64,000 nt of DNA from Pseudoalteromonas caenipelagi (lineage in GTDB: Bacteria > Pseudomonadota > Gammaproteobacteria > Enterobacterales > Alteromonadaceae). The position numbers and the translations under genes are program-made. The stretch is from NCBI RefSeq assembly GCF_013140855.1, contig NZ_JABBPG010000007.1:186001-250000 (forward strand), given 5' to 3'. Below, one piece after another: positions 17,505 through 25,885 of the stretch (positions within the stretch are counted from its first letter, which is position 1; each line of letters begins with the position of its first letter). The notes beneath the pieces are model-generated. The model saw only the letters and a list, made by a program, of their open reading frames with translations. It was not told the DNA's origin and searched no databases.

Positions 17505-20488
17505 CTATGTTAACGCAAATCAAAGAAAATTTAGCCACACTAGAGTTGCCTTTGGCAGTGTGGTCAAAGCAGTCAACGCGTACCTTGATGCCACTGAACC
17601 AGTTGGTGGGGGATCAAATCTCTATCAATGAAGTGGCAGGCATTATCCCAGCTGTAACACCAAACAGCCTAGGTAGCGAGGCATTCAGAAAAACCTATGG
17701 TTTGAAGTATGCCTACATGGGGGGAGCGATGGCCAATGGCATCCACTCTGCACAAATGGTCGGCGCGTTTGCCAATGCGGGCATGCTAGGCTCATTTGGT
17801 GCGGGTGGTTTAACACTTGAGCGCATCGCGCAAAGTATTGCGCAAATAAAGCAGGTGGTAGGTGATAAAACGTTTGCTATGAACATGCTGCACAACCCCG
17901 CTGATCCTGAATGGGAAATGCAGGTCGTGCAATTATGTTTAGATAATGGCGTAAAAGTGGTCGAAGCCGCCGCTTATATTAACTTAACACCCGCTCTGGT
18001 TTATTTCCGCTTGAAGGGTGTACAGCTTATCAATGGTCAAGTTGTGCCAGCGCAACGCATCATCGCAAAAATCTCTCGCCCAGAAGTGGCAAGCAAGTTC
18101 TTAGCGCCTGCGCCAGATAAGATAGTTGCTAAGTTGGTGGCCAGTGGTCATTTGAGTGAAGCTGAAGCCAAGCTTGGTGAGCAGTTAGCAATGGCTGACG
18201 ACATCACGGTTGAAGCTGACTCAGGTGGTCACACGGATCACGGCTCGTTAACGTGTATCTTCCCGCAAATGTTGCGCTTAGCAACTCGCTTGCACAAGCA
18301 ATACGGTTATCAGCAGGTTGTGCGTGTTGGTGCCGCTGGTGGTATCGGTTGCCCTGAGGCCGTCGCTGCGGCGTATGCCATGGGAGCCGCCTACGTGGTG
18401 ACAGGGTCAATCAACCAAGCGTGTATTGAGTCGGGCACTTCTGATCAAGTACGTGAGATGCTAACTGGGGCAACGATTGCGGATGTTGTGTCGTCGCCTT
18501 CTGCGGATATGTTTGAGCTAGGCGCACAAGTACAAACATTGAAAAAAGGCACCATGTATGGTGTGCGTTCGCAAAAGTTATATCAAATCTATAAGCGTTA
18601 TGACTCATTAGAGCAAATCCCTGAAGCGGAACAACAGCAGCTTGAAAAACAAATGTTCCACAAACCATTGGCGCAAATTTGGGATGACACTAAAGCTTTC
18701 TTTGCCAGTCGTAATTTGCAGCGCATAGCAGATTCTGCTGAGCAAGATCCTAAGCGCAAGATGGCCTTGGTGTTTCAGTGGTATTTAGGTCAGTCATCTA
18801 AGTGGGCAATTACAGGTGATGCGCAGCGTCGCATCGATTACCAAATTTGGTGTGGCCCAGCCATGGGGTCTAATAATGATTGGTTACAAGACACTCATTT
18901 ACAGGACGCACCATCACGTACAGTTGAGAGCGTAGCAAACTATCTACTTAACTGCGCTGCATATTTAACTCGCGTAAATATTGCAAAAACACTATCCGTT
19001 TCTGGTATCGAACAATGCCAAGACGGAACCTTCCCTATCCGATTACAGCAGTTTAGTGAATTTACTGATGCGCAGTCGCAAAAGGAAGAAATCAAGAAAG
19101 ATTCTATTCAAGGAGAACAAAAGAAAATGAACACAGTAGTAAATCAAAAATTAGATCTGACTGAATCAAAAGAGTACTTCAAAAAATTATGGGAAGTACT
19201 TCCAGGTGGCGCACACTATAACTTCGCAGATCCAGAAAGAGCCTTGATCGTACCATTTGTAAAAGGTAAAGGTTCTCGCGTTTGGGATATGGATGGTAAT
19301 GAACACCTTGATTTATTCTGTAAATTTGGCGCTTTGTTTGTTGGTCATAACAACGAACAATACAATCAAATCTTGATCGAAAATATGCAGAAGTTAACTT
19401 CTGTAGATACCTTCGACCTTGAGTATGAAGTATGCCAAAAGTTAATTGATAATGTCCCTTCAGCTGAGCGCGTACGTTTTAGTTTAAGTGGTACTGAAGC
19501 GGTACAAAACGCCATTCGTTTGGCACGTGGTTATACTGGTAAGCCGCGCTTTATTCGCTTCCATGGTCACTACAATGGTAATGCGGATAACGTCATTGGT
19601 GGTCGCTTCAACCCTGAAACAGCAGATTTCCCTGTACCTGAAATGTTTAAAGGTGACATGCTAGATACGCTAGGCCGTTTCCCTAACACATTGCAAGACC
19701 AAACATTTATGTTGCCTTGGAATGAGCCTGAAATCCTAGAGCGTACACTAGAGCAACACGGTCACGAAATTGCCGCGGTACTTATGGAACCAATCTGTAT
19801 GAACGGTGGCGGTATTTTGCCAAAAGATGGTTACTTAGAGCGTGCTAAAGCGGCATGTGAGAAGCACAACGTGGTATTAATTTTCGATGAAGTAATCACA
19901 GGTGTTCGCTTTGGTCTAGGTGGTGCACAAAAACTACTCGGTGTTACACCACATATCACTACCCTAGGTAAAGCTCTCGGTGGTGGCGCAGTACCAATTT
20001 CTGCAATCGTGGGCCGTAAAGACATTATGGACTACTACACCAAAGGTAAGATCATTCATGCGGGTACTTTCAACGGTTATCCTATGGGTCTTGCTGCAAT
20101 CAAAGCAACATTTGACTTGATTGAGAATGATCCGGGTTGTTATGACCGAATGGGTGGTTTGATGTCGCAAATGGCTGATATTTTCGTTAAAGCTGCACAT
20201 GCTGCAGACATGCCATTAGTGCTGCAAGGTATGCCAACAGGTATGGTGTTCCACTCTCAGAATGAGTTAGTAGACCGCTCTGAAGGTTACACAGCAAAAG
20301 TTAAGATGTGTGACATCATCATTCGTGAGATCAGCAAACGTTACGGCATTCAGTTCTCGCCACTATCACGTATGTATTCAAACTTAATGCTTAACCAAGA
20401 CGATGTATCGTTCTTCGAAGAGCGTATTTATCCTGCAATGGTTAACGCTAAACAAATCATTGATATCACATTCCCTAAAGGACTTTGA
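17501..20488 (+). CDS. PfaD-like enoyl reductase fused to class III aminotransferase
   Basis: 995 residues. ATG 17501 overlaps the upstream TGA (ATGA). Residues 1 to ~500 are a PfaD-type FMN-dependent enoyl reductase of the nitropropane-dioxygenase TIM-barrel type (EADSGGHTDHGS, GAAGGIGCPEAV, YVVTGSINQACIESGTS). Residues 543-995 are a PLP aminotransferase related to glutamate-1-semialdehyde aminomutase: [17 protein letters not shown], Asp796 in IFDEVITG, Lys824 in TLGKALGGG. PfaD of PUFA synthases lacks the second part. Fusion of ER and aminotransferase occurs, as I recall, in zeamine biosynthesis, where keto groups of the growing chain become amines. The junction keeps AAGGAG (19110-19115) and an in-frame ATG (19127), so a separate aminotransferase polypeptide could also be made. 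Confidence 0.93.
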   Translation: MTMLTQIKENLATLELPLAVWSKQSTRTLMPLNQLVGDQISINEVAGIIPAVTPNSLGSEAFRKTYGLKYAYMGGAMANGIHSAQMVGAFANAGMLGSFGAGGLTLERIAQSIAQIKQVVGDKTFAMNMLHNPADPEWEMQVVQLCLDNGVKVVEAAAYINLTPALVYFRLKGVQLINGQVVPAQRIIAKISRPEVASKFLAPAPDKIVAKLVASGHLSEAEAKLGEQLAMADDITVEADSGGHTDHGSLTCIFPQMLRLATRLHKQYGYQQVVRVGAAGGIGCPEAVAAAYAMGAAYVVTGSINQACIESGTSDQVREMLTGATIADVVSSPSADMFELGAQVQTLKKGTMYGVRSQKLYQIYKRYDSLEQIPEAEQQQLEKQMFHKPLAQIWDDTKAFFASRNLQRIADSAEQDPKRKMALVFQWYLGQSSKWAITGDAQRRIDYQIWCGPAMGSNNDWLQDTHLQDAPSRTVESVANYLLNCAAYLTRVNIAKTLSVSGIEQCQDGTFPIRLQQFSEFTDAQSQKEEIKKDSIQGEQKKMNTVVNQKLDLTESKEYFKKLWEVLPGGAHYNFADPERALIVPFVKGKGSRVWDMDGNEHLDLFCKFGALFVGHNNEQYNQILIENMQKLTSVDTFDLEYEVCQKLIDNVPSAERVRFSLSGTEAVQNAIRLARGYTGKPRFIRFHGHYNGNADNVIGGRFNPETADFPVPEMFKGDMLDTLGRFPNTLQDQTFMLPWNEPEILERTLEQHGHEIAAVLMEPICMNGGGILPKDGYLERAKAACEKHNVVLIFDEVITGVRFGLGGAQKLLGVTPHITTLGKALGGGAVPISAIVGRKDIMDYYTKGKIIHAGTFNGYPMGLAAIKATFDLIENDPGCYDRMGGLMSQMADIFVKAAHAADMPLVLQGMPTGMVFHSQNELVDRSEGYTAKVKMCDIIIREISKRYGIQFSPLSRMYSNLMLNQDDVSFFEERIYPAMVNAKQIIDITFPKGL
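19110..19129 (+). promoter_or_regulatory. Internal Shine-Dalgarno and start codon at the fusion junction
   Basis: AAGGAG at 19110-19115 is followed 11 bases later by an in-frame ATG (19127-19129, Met543), exactly where the aminotransferase domain begins. The preceding linker is rich in Lys, Glu and Gln. This could be a relic of two once separate genes or an active internal start. Confidence 0.45.
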
Positions 20489-20493
20489 TAAGC

Positions 20494-21261
20494 ATGATAC
20501 AACAAATAGCAGTTGTTACAGGTGCTGCTGGTGGGTTTGGTGCGGCGATATGCCGCGCCTTACTCGCGTCAAATTATACGGTAGCGGCTGTAGATTTGAA
20601 TGAAGACAAGTTGGCGTCACTTAAGCATTGGCTAGATGATGATGAACGGTTACTGACGTTTGTTATGGATGTTACAGATAGCGATAGTGTGCAAGCTGTT
20701 TATGATCAATTAGTGCAGCGTGAAAATAGTACGATTACGGTTCTGGTTAATAATGCTGGGATTTTACATAAAGCGTTTTGTCTTAAAAAAGAGTCCTTAG
20801 CAGCAGCGCGGCAAACATTTGATGTGAACCTCACTGGCGCATTTAATTGCACCACTATTTTTAGCCAAGCCATGGTGCGACAAAAATATGGTCGGATCAT
20901 TAATATTGGTTCAGTGGCAGGCATTTGGGGGTCAGGTGGTAGTGCAGCTTATGCAGCTTCAAAAGCGGGTTTGATTAAAGCGTCAGAGTCATGGGCTCAA
21001 GAACTCGGACCTATGAATATTTGTGTGACCTGTGTGGCACCGGGTATTTGTAAAACCCAGATGTTTAATCAATTTCTTGAAAAAGAAAGCATCCCGGATG
21101 CTGAGGAAGCAAAGTTTGCACGTCGTACGGTACCTATCGGACGCTTTGGTTCAGCAGAAGATGTATCAGAAGTCGTGCAGTTTTTAGCAACTTGTAAAAC
21201 TAACTATCTCAATTCGGCCGTGATCACCATTGATGGTGGCATGCGAGTTGGGGCCATGTAG
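20494..21261 (+). CDS. SDR-family ketoreductase (FabG-like)
   Basis: 255 residues from ATG 20494, five bases after the fusion gene's stop, with AAAGGA at 20477-20482. Classical short-chain dehydrogenase: TGAAGGFGAA cofactor motif near residue 10, NNAG at ~85, Ser in NIGSVAG, and YAASK (catalytic Tyr/Lys). The length is normal. It probably reduces keto groups of the chain that are to become hydroxyls or be removed, complementing the KR domain of the large synthase. Zeamine-type clusters also carry a discrete reductase. The exact substrate cannot be read from the sequence. Confidence 0.88.
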   Translation: MIQQIAVVTGAAGGFGAAICRALLASNYTVAAVDLNEDKLASLKHWLDDDERLLTFVMDVTDSDSVQAVYDQLVQRENSTITVLVNNAGILHKAFCLKKESLAAARQTFDVNLTGAFNCTTIFSQAMVRQKYGRIINIGSVAGIWGSGGSAAYAASKAGLIKASESWAQELGPMNICVTCVAPGICKTQMFNQFLEKESIPDAEEAKFARRTVPIGRFGSAEDVSEVVQFLATCKTNYLNSAVITIDGGMRVGAM

Positions 21262-21302
21262 CGTAAACGCGAAACTTAATGGAACAATTGTAAGGAATTA
21301 AC

Positions 21303-22529
21303 ATGAACAATAACGCAGCGTTTTTACCAGATAATTACCTATTAACTGGTGCATCAGGCGTATTGGGCGGACGTATTTTAACCGAGTTACTTGCAACCAC
21401 AAATGCCAAAGTATATTGCATGTCTCGTGAGCAAGACTTAGAAAATGCACGTCGTAGAGTATTGGAGATGGTTGAGCTGTATGATCCTCAAGGCGCAGTG
21501 ACCGATCAACTATCACGTATCAGCGTTATTTATGGTGATATAGGTAAAGACTTATTAGGCCTAAGTAATGATGACTACGCTACGTTGACTTCTCAAGTTA
21601 AAGTAGTGATTCATTGTGCAGCCAAGTTATCTCTTATTGCAGAATATCCTTCTTTACGTGAAGAAAACGTGGTTGGTACAGAGCGTATTGCTAAGCTATG
21701 TATGCAAGCGAATATTCCACTTCTTTATACTTCAAGCTTCTCAGTTATCGGCTCTAAGTTATACGAGCCTGGTTTTGTGCTAAAAGAAGACTGTGTGGAC
21801 TATGGGCAAAACTTTAAAGACATGGGTTATGAGCAAACTAAATTTGAAAGTGAAGTATTGCTTAATGACTTAGCTAAAAAAGGCTTACAAATGGCTATTG
21901 TGCGCCCTGGTAATATCTGGGGTGATAGCCAAAATGGTCGTTATCCACTCACAGGTACCACAGTAAAAGGTATCTACTATGAGATGATAAGAGCGCTGGT
22001 TGAAACGGGTTATACTTTCCATGCAACGGACGACTTTGATGTAACACCTGTGGATTATGTGGCTAAAGCGTCTTTAGAAGTTGTAAAGAATATCAATACG
22101 GTAAGTGGTCAAACGTTCAATTTGGTTAATCCAAACCCACCGACTTACAATGAAATTATCGATTTGCTACGAGCATACGGCTACGAAGTGCGTAACGTAC
22201 CTTGTGATGATTACTTCCAAGCACTACATGAAGACCGTATGTTACTAAATGGTAAGCCATATCACTCAAGCTTCACTGATATTTTGGCATTGGTAAGCGA
22301 TGATGATAATTTATCTGAGCAAGCTAAATATGATACGTCTGGTATCCAAGCATTGTTAGAAGGCACAGGTGTGAGCTGTCCTAAGCTGGATAGTAAATTA
22401 ATGTCTACTCTATTAGATCACTGTGTGGCAGCAGGACTTATCAAAACACCAGCGCAACAACATCCGATAGCTGAGATCAGTGAAGAGATCACAGCAAAGG
22501 TTTTTATGGAACATTTATACGACGCTTAA
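21303..22529 (+). CDS. Stand-alone thioester reductase domain protein
   Basis: 408 residues; ATG 21303 follows AAGGAA with good spacing. It has the NAD(P)-binding Rossmann fold of the Lys2/male-sterility type: LLTGASGVLGGRILTELL at ~12, a TSSFSVIG serine region, YEQTKFESE (Tyr/Lys pair at ~180), and the RPGNIWG motif. The C-terminal substrate-binding part is present. Thioester reductases release carrier-bound chains as aldehydes or alcohols; here the aldehyde could be transaminated by the fused aminotransferase to a terminal amine. It lies 41 bases after the SDR gene in the same operon. Family assignment is firm; the substrate is inferred from context. Confidence 0.9.
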   Translation: MNNNAAFLPDNYLLTGASGVLGGRILTELLATTNAKVYCMSREQDLENARRRVLEMVELYDPQGAVTDQLSRISVIYGDIGKDLLGLSNDDYATLTSQVKVVIHCAAKLSLIAEYPSLREENVVGTERIAKLCMQANIPLLYTSSFSVIGSKLYEPGFVLKEDCVDYGQNFKDMGYEQTKFESEVLLNDLAKKGLQMAIVRPGNIWGDSQNGRYPLTGTTVKGIYYEMIRALVETGYTFHATDDFDVTPVDYVAKASLEVVKNINTVSGQTFNLVNPNPPTYNEIIDLLRAYGYEVRNVPCDDYFQALHEDRMLLNGKPYHSSFTDILALVSDDDNLSEQAKYDTSGIQALLEGTGVSCPKLDSKLMSTLLDHCVAAGLIKTPAQQHPIAEISEEITAKVFMEHLYDA

Positions 22530-22542
22530 GTGGAAGTTAAAT

Positions 22543-23319
22543 ATGAGCGAAAAATTAAAGATAAGCTTGTTACAGCTAGATTTAGTGTGGCAAGACGCAG
22601 CTGCGAACCGCGAAGCGATAGAGCAGCAGTTAAGAACAGTATCTGATAGAGACCTAATCGTTTTACCAGAGATGTTTTCAACGGGGTTTGATATGAAGCC
22701 TGCGGGACTTGCCGAAACAATGGATGGTGAAACCGTTAGTTGGCTAAAGTCTGTTGCAAAGCAACAAGACGCAGTTGTGTGTGGCAGCATGATGATGCAA
22801 GTGGGTAATGAGTACGTAAACCGCTTTTTGTGGGTCACACCGCAAGGGGAAGTATCTCATTATGACAAACGTCACCTGTTTAAATTTGCCGGTGAGGATG
22901 AGCAATACAGTGCCGGTACTGAGCGCGCGATTTTCCAACTTGGTCAGTGGCGAATTGCACCATTTATTTGCTTCGACTTACGGTTTCCAGTTTGGTCTAG
23001 AAACTTAGATTGTCAGTACGATGTTGCGTTATACGTCGCAAACTGGCCTAAGGTACGTGCACCGCAATGGAAGAGCTTAGTACCCGCTCGCGCCATTGAA
23101 AACCAAAGTTATGTTGTAGCGCTTAACCGTGTGGGTGTTGATGGCAATGATATCGCATATAGCGGCGATTCTATGGTTGTTGATCCACTGGGTGAAACGT
23201 TACTGTATGGCGCCAATAAGGAAGTGGTGTTAAACATCGAGCTTGATTTAAATGAGTTACAAGATGTGAGAAGTCGCTTTCCATTCTTGCAAGAGGCAGA
23301 TGGATTTACCTTTGCTTAA
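22543..23319 (+). CDS. Carbon-nitrogen hydrolase (omega-amidase/nitrilase family)
   Basis: 258 residues from ATG 22543; an upstream in-frame ATG at 22480 overlaps the previous gene and is less likely. Nitrilase-superfamily catalytic residues are all present: Glu43 in LPEMFSTGF, Lys109 in YDKRHLF, Cys143 in FICFDLRFP. The overall pattern is closest to YafV-type omega-amidases, which hydrolyse alpha-keto-glutaramate. It is the last gene of the synthase operon, 13 bases after the thioester reductase and just before a terminator. Its part in the pathway is unclear: it may hydrolyse an amide in a starter unit or side product, or recycle the deaminated amino donor. Membership in the operon is the only evidence for a pathway role. 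Confidence 0.88.
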   Translation: MSEKLKISLLQLDLVWQDAAANREAIEQQLRTVSDRDLIVLPEMFSTGFDMKPAGLAETMDGETVSWLKSVAKQQDAVVCGSMMMQVGNEYVNRFLWVTPQGEVSHYDKRHLFKFAGEDEQYSAGTERAIFQLGQWRIAPFICFDLRFPVWSRNLDCQYDVALYVANWPKVRAPQWKSLVPARAIENQSYVVALNRVGVDGNDIAYSGDSMVVDPLGETLLYGANKEVVLNIELDLNELQDVRSRFPFLQEADGFTFA

Positions 23320-23325
23320 GTTATC

Positions 23326-23350
23326 AAAACGCCCACTACGGGCGTTTTTT
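23326..23350 (+). terminator. Intrinsic terminator of the synthase operon
   Basis: AAAACGCCC (23326-23334) pairs with GGGCGTTTT (23340-23348) around a five-base loop, followed by a T run. It lies seven bases after the amidase stop. Confidence 0.9.
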
Positions 23351-23502
23351 CAAGTTTGAAGTGCTGAGCAAATGGTGTGAGTCGTCACGTCTTTACTAAC
23401 CCTTACCAAGTTTATCTGCTATTTGTGGTACAAGTATTTTAATGTGCAAACCAGTCGTTAATGCTGAATAAGTTTGCAGCCGTTGTTTTAATTTAAGGAT
23501 AA

Positions 23503-25188
23503 GTGAGAATTCAATTGGAAAGCTTAAATCGCCTTTATAAAAAATACTTTTGGTATTTTGCTTTTACCCTACCAATGGGGATTTTATTAGGTGTCATTAG
23601 TATGCATGTATTGCAAATCATTAATGATGCGCTTACCTCTGGTGTTGAGACTATTGAATACTCGGCGCAACAGTTTTTTATTACGATTGGCGTATTACTT
23701 GGACTGGGCGTACTCAATGAGTTTGTTAAAATTCGCCTGGTTGTGAATGCAAGCCGTGATATACACAGTCGCTTGGTTGATAAGGTTTTAGACTCATCTT
23801 ATGAAAAAGTAGAAAGTATTGGCTTGCCTAAAGTCAATGCGACGCTCAGCAAAGACGTTGATACTGCCATTAAATTCTTTCAAGTTTTACCGCAAATGGT
23901 TGCTAATATTTCGATCATTGTCTGTGCAATAGCCTACATGGCGTATTTGTCTGTGACTGCGCTGATGTATGTATTTGCATTAATAGCATTTGCTGGGCTT
24001 AGTTTTACTGTAATCATTTTATTGTCGCGCAAATATCTACAAAATATTCGTGAGTGCGCAGATACACTTATGGAGCATTACGAAGCGATAGTTAAAGGGA
24101 AAAAGGAGTTATCTTTAGATTCAAAACGTCAACGTTATGTGAGAACGGATATCCGCGGCACATTGGAACAGTTACGAAAAAACAACCGCGGCGCACTGAC
24201 TTTATTTGGTATGTTAGAGCATTGGGGACAGTTTATCTTGTTTGCCATTCTAGGGGTGATTTTATACTACCTAGGCATGACTTTAGGGTTAGAGAAAACA
24301 GTAGTCGTGGGTTATATCCTTACCTTGCTGTTCATCCTTGAGCCTATTGAGCAGGTGACACAAGCCTCTACTGATTTGATGGAAGCTAAAGTTGCCTTTA
24401 AGAAAATTGAAAGCCTACAACTTTCAGATGACGTTGTGGATGAAAAGCAAGAAGTTGCTGCGTTAGGCAGTAACCTTAATTTGAAGCTTAGTAACATTAC
24501 TTATCAATATGCTGCGCAAGTAGAGTCTGAGAAAGGGTTTAAAATTGGTCCAATAGATTGCGAGTTTAAAGCCGGTGAAGCAACATTCATAATTGGTGGT
24601 AACGGCAGTGGTAAATCAACGCTATTTAAAATGTTAGCGGGACTGTACAGCCCCACAGGCGGAACGATTGAGTACGGTGATATTCCGCTAGAGACCAATA
24701 ATATACCGAGCTATCGAGAGTGTGTGAGCCTAATTGCTGCTGATTTTTGGGTATTTAAACATATCTTGGTGAACGACTCAGTTGAAGATGAAAAGCTACT
24801 ACAACAATTGGTGTCTTTACTGAAACTCGATAAAGCCGTGGAAATCATTGAAGGTAAGTGGAGCAAAACAACTTTGTCGCAAGGGCAAAGAAAGCGCTTA
24901 GCGTTGATCCAGTCATACATAGAGCATAAGCCAATTGTGTTATTGGACGAGTGGGCGGCAGATCAAGACCCTGTATTTAAAAAAGTATTTTATGAAGAAA
25001 TCGTGCCTTCTTTAAAAGCGCAGGGTAAAGTAGTGATCATCGTGTCTCATGATGATAACTACTATCATACGGCCGATCGCTTGATGGAGTTAAGAGACGG
25101 GCAGTTGATACTACATAAAAATAACAAGCCAGCAGAAATTACACAGAATAATCAATTTTTTAAAGTACTAGATAGTTGCAAGGAGTAG
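23503..25188 (+). CDS. ABC exporter, cyclic-peptide/SyrD-PvdE type
   Basis: 561 residues, start GTG 23503 with AAGGA four bases upstream; a TTG at 23515 is an alternative. Six membrane segments in residues ~15-310, then a nucleotide-binding domain: Walker A GGNGSGKS (365-372), signature LSQGQ (458-462), and Walker B with Asp482-Glu483 in LLDEWAADQDP. This last phrase is typical of SyrD/PvdE-like exporters of non-ribosomal peptides and siderophore precursors. It is transcribed after the synthase operon's terminator, so from its own promoter, and is followed by a two-component system three bases on. It most likely exports the cluster product or its precursor. Confidence 0.92.
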   Translation: MRIQLESLNRLYKKYFWYFAFTLPMGILLGVISMHVLQIINDALTSGVETIEYSAQQFFITIGVLLGLGVLNEFVKIRLVVNASRDIHSRLVDKVLDSSYEKVESIGLPKVNATLSKDVDTAIKFFQVLPQMVANISIIVCAIAYMAYLSVTALMYVFALIAFAGLSFTVIILLSRKYLQNIRECADTLMEHYEAIVKGKKELSLDSKRQRYVRTDIRGTLEQLRKNNRGALTLFGMLEHWGQFILFAILGVILYYLGMTLGLEKTVVVGYILTLLFILEPIEQVTQASTDLMEAKVAFKKIESLQLSDDVVDEKQEVAALGSNLNLKLSNITYQYAAQVESEKGFKIGPIDCEFKAGEATFIIGGNGSGKSTLFKMLAGLYSPTGGTIEYGDIPLETNNIPSYRECVSLIAADFWVFKHILVNDSVEDEKLLQQLVSLLKLDKAVEIIEGKWSKTTLSQGQRKRLALIQSYIEHKPIVLLDEWAADQDPVFKKVFYEEIVPSLKAQGKVVIIVSHDDNYYHTADRLMELRDGQLILHKNNKPAEITQNNQFFKVLDSCKE

Positions 25189-25191
25189 GCA

Positions 25192-25881
25192 ATGGCGAAC
25201 AAAAAGCGCATTTTATTGGTCGAAGATGACAAACGTTTGAGTCATATGATCTCACATGTGCTGCGACATGAAGGTTACTTAGTTACTTGCGCATTTGATG
25301 GGCAAGTGGCGTTAGAGAAAGTAAATAGTGAGCTTTATGATGTCATTTTACTCGATATGATGCTGCCAAGGCTCAACGGCATTAGTGTATTGGAACAAAT
25401 ACTTCCTGAATACACAGGGGTCATTATCATGATGACTGCCAGCAATGATGAATGCTTGGAAGCTGATGCATTGGCCTTGGGCGTTCATGACTTTATTACT
25501 AAACCAATCAGGCCGCATATATTGGTAGCAAAAGTAAAAGCGCTGAGCCGCCTTGCAGGTCAGGCACCTAGTTGTAGAAAGTCTGTATTTCAAATTCAAG
25601 ATTTAACCCTTAATACCAGCAATCGTAGTTTTTATTTAGATGATACGCCTGTAGAGCTTACAGAGGCTGAGTTTAGCCTGATGTACTATTTGATGTCACA
25701 TCCAGGTGAGATCCTAGACAGAGCCAGTATCATCTCTGCTGTAAGAGGCATAGAGTACGATGGACATGATCGTTCTATTGATATGAGACTCTCTTCTTTG
25801 CGCAAAAAAATAAACGATAATGTTCCTCCCTATAAGTACATAAAGACGGTTAGGGGTGTGGGGTATGTACTACGCGAGTAA
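25192..25881 (+). CDS. OmpR-family response regulator
   Basis: 229 residues; ATG 25192 follows AAGGAG. Receiver domain 1-~120: acidic pair EDD at 11-13, phospho-acceptor Asp55 in LLDMMLP, Lys in ITKPIRP. Winged-helix DNA-binding domain ~135-229 (ELTEAEFSLMYYLMSHPG, SIDMRLSSLRKKI, VRGVGYVL). It lies three bases after the exporter gene and overlaps possible starts of the kinase gene. It probably controls the exporter and the cluster; the sequence does not show its binding site. Confidence 0.93.
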   Translation: MANKKRILLVEDDKRLSHMISHVLRHEGYLVTCAFDGQVALEKVNSELYDVILLDMMLPRLNGISVLEQILPEYTGVIIMMTASNDECLEADALALGVHDFITKPIRPHILVAKVKALSRLAGQAPSCRKSVFQIQDLTLNTSNRSFYLDDTPVELTEAEFSLMYYLMSHPGEILDRASIISAVRGIEYDGHDRSIDMRLSSLRKKINDNVPPYKYIKTVRGVGYVLRE

Positions 25882-25885
25882 CCAG

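Noticed and set aside
6065..20488. Omega-3 polyunsaturated fatty acid (EPA/DHA) synthase
   Set aside because: Domain order resembles pfaA/C/D, but there is only one ACP, no pfaB or pfaE, and an aminotransferase and thioester reductase are part of the operon.
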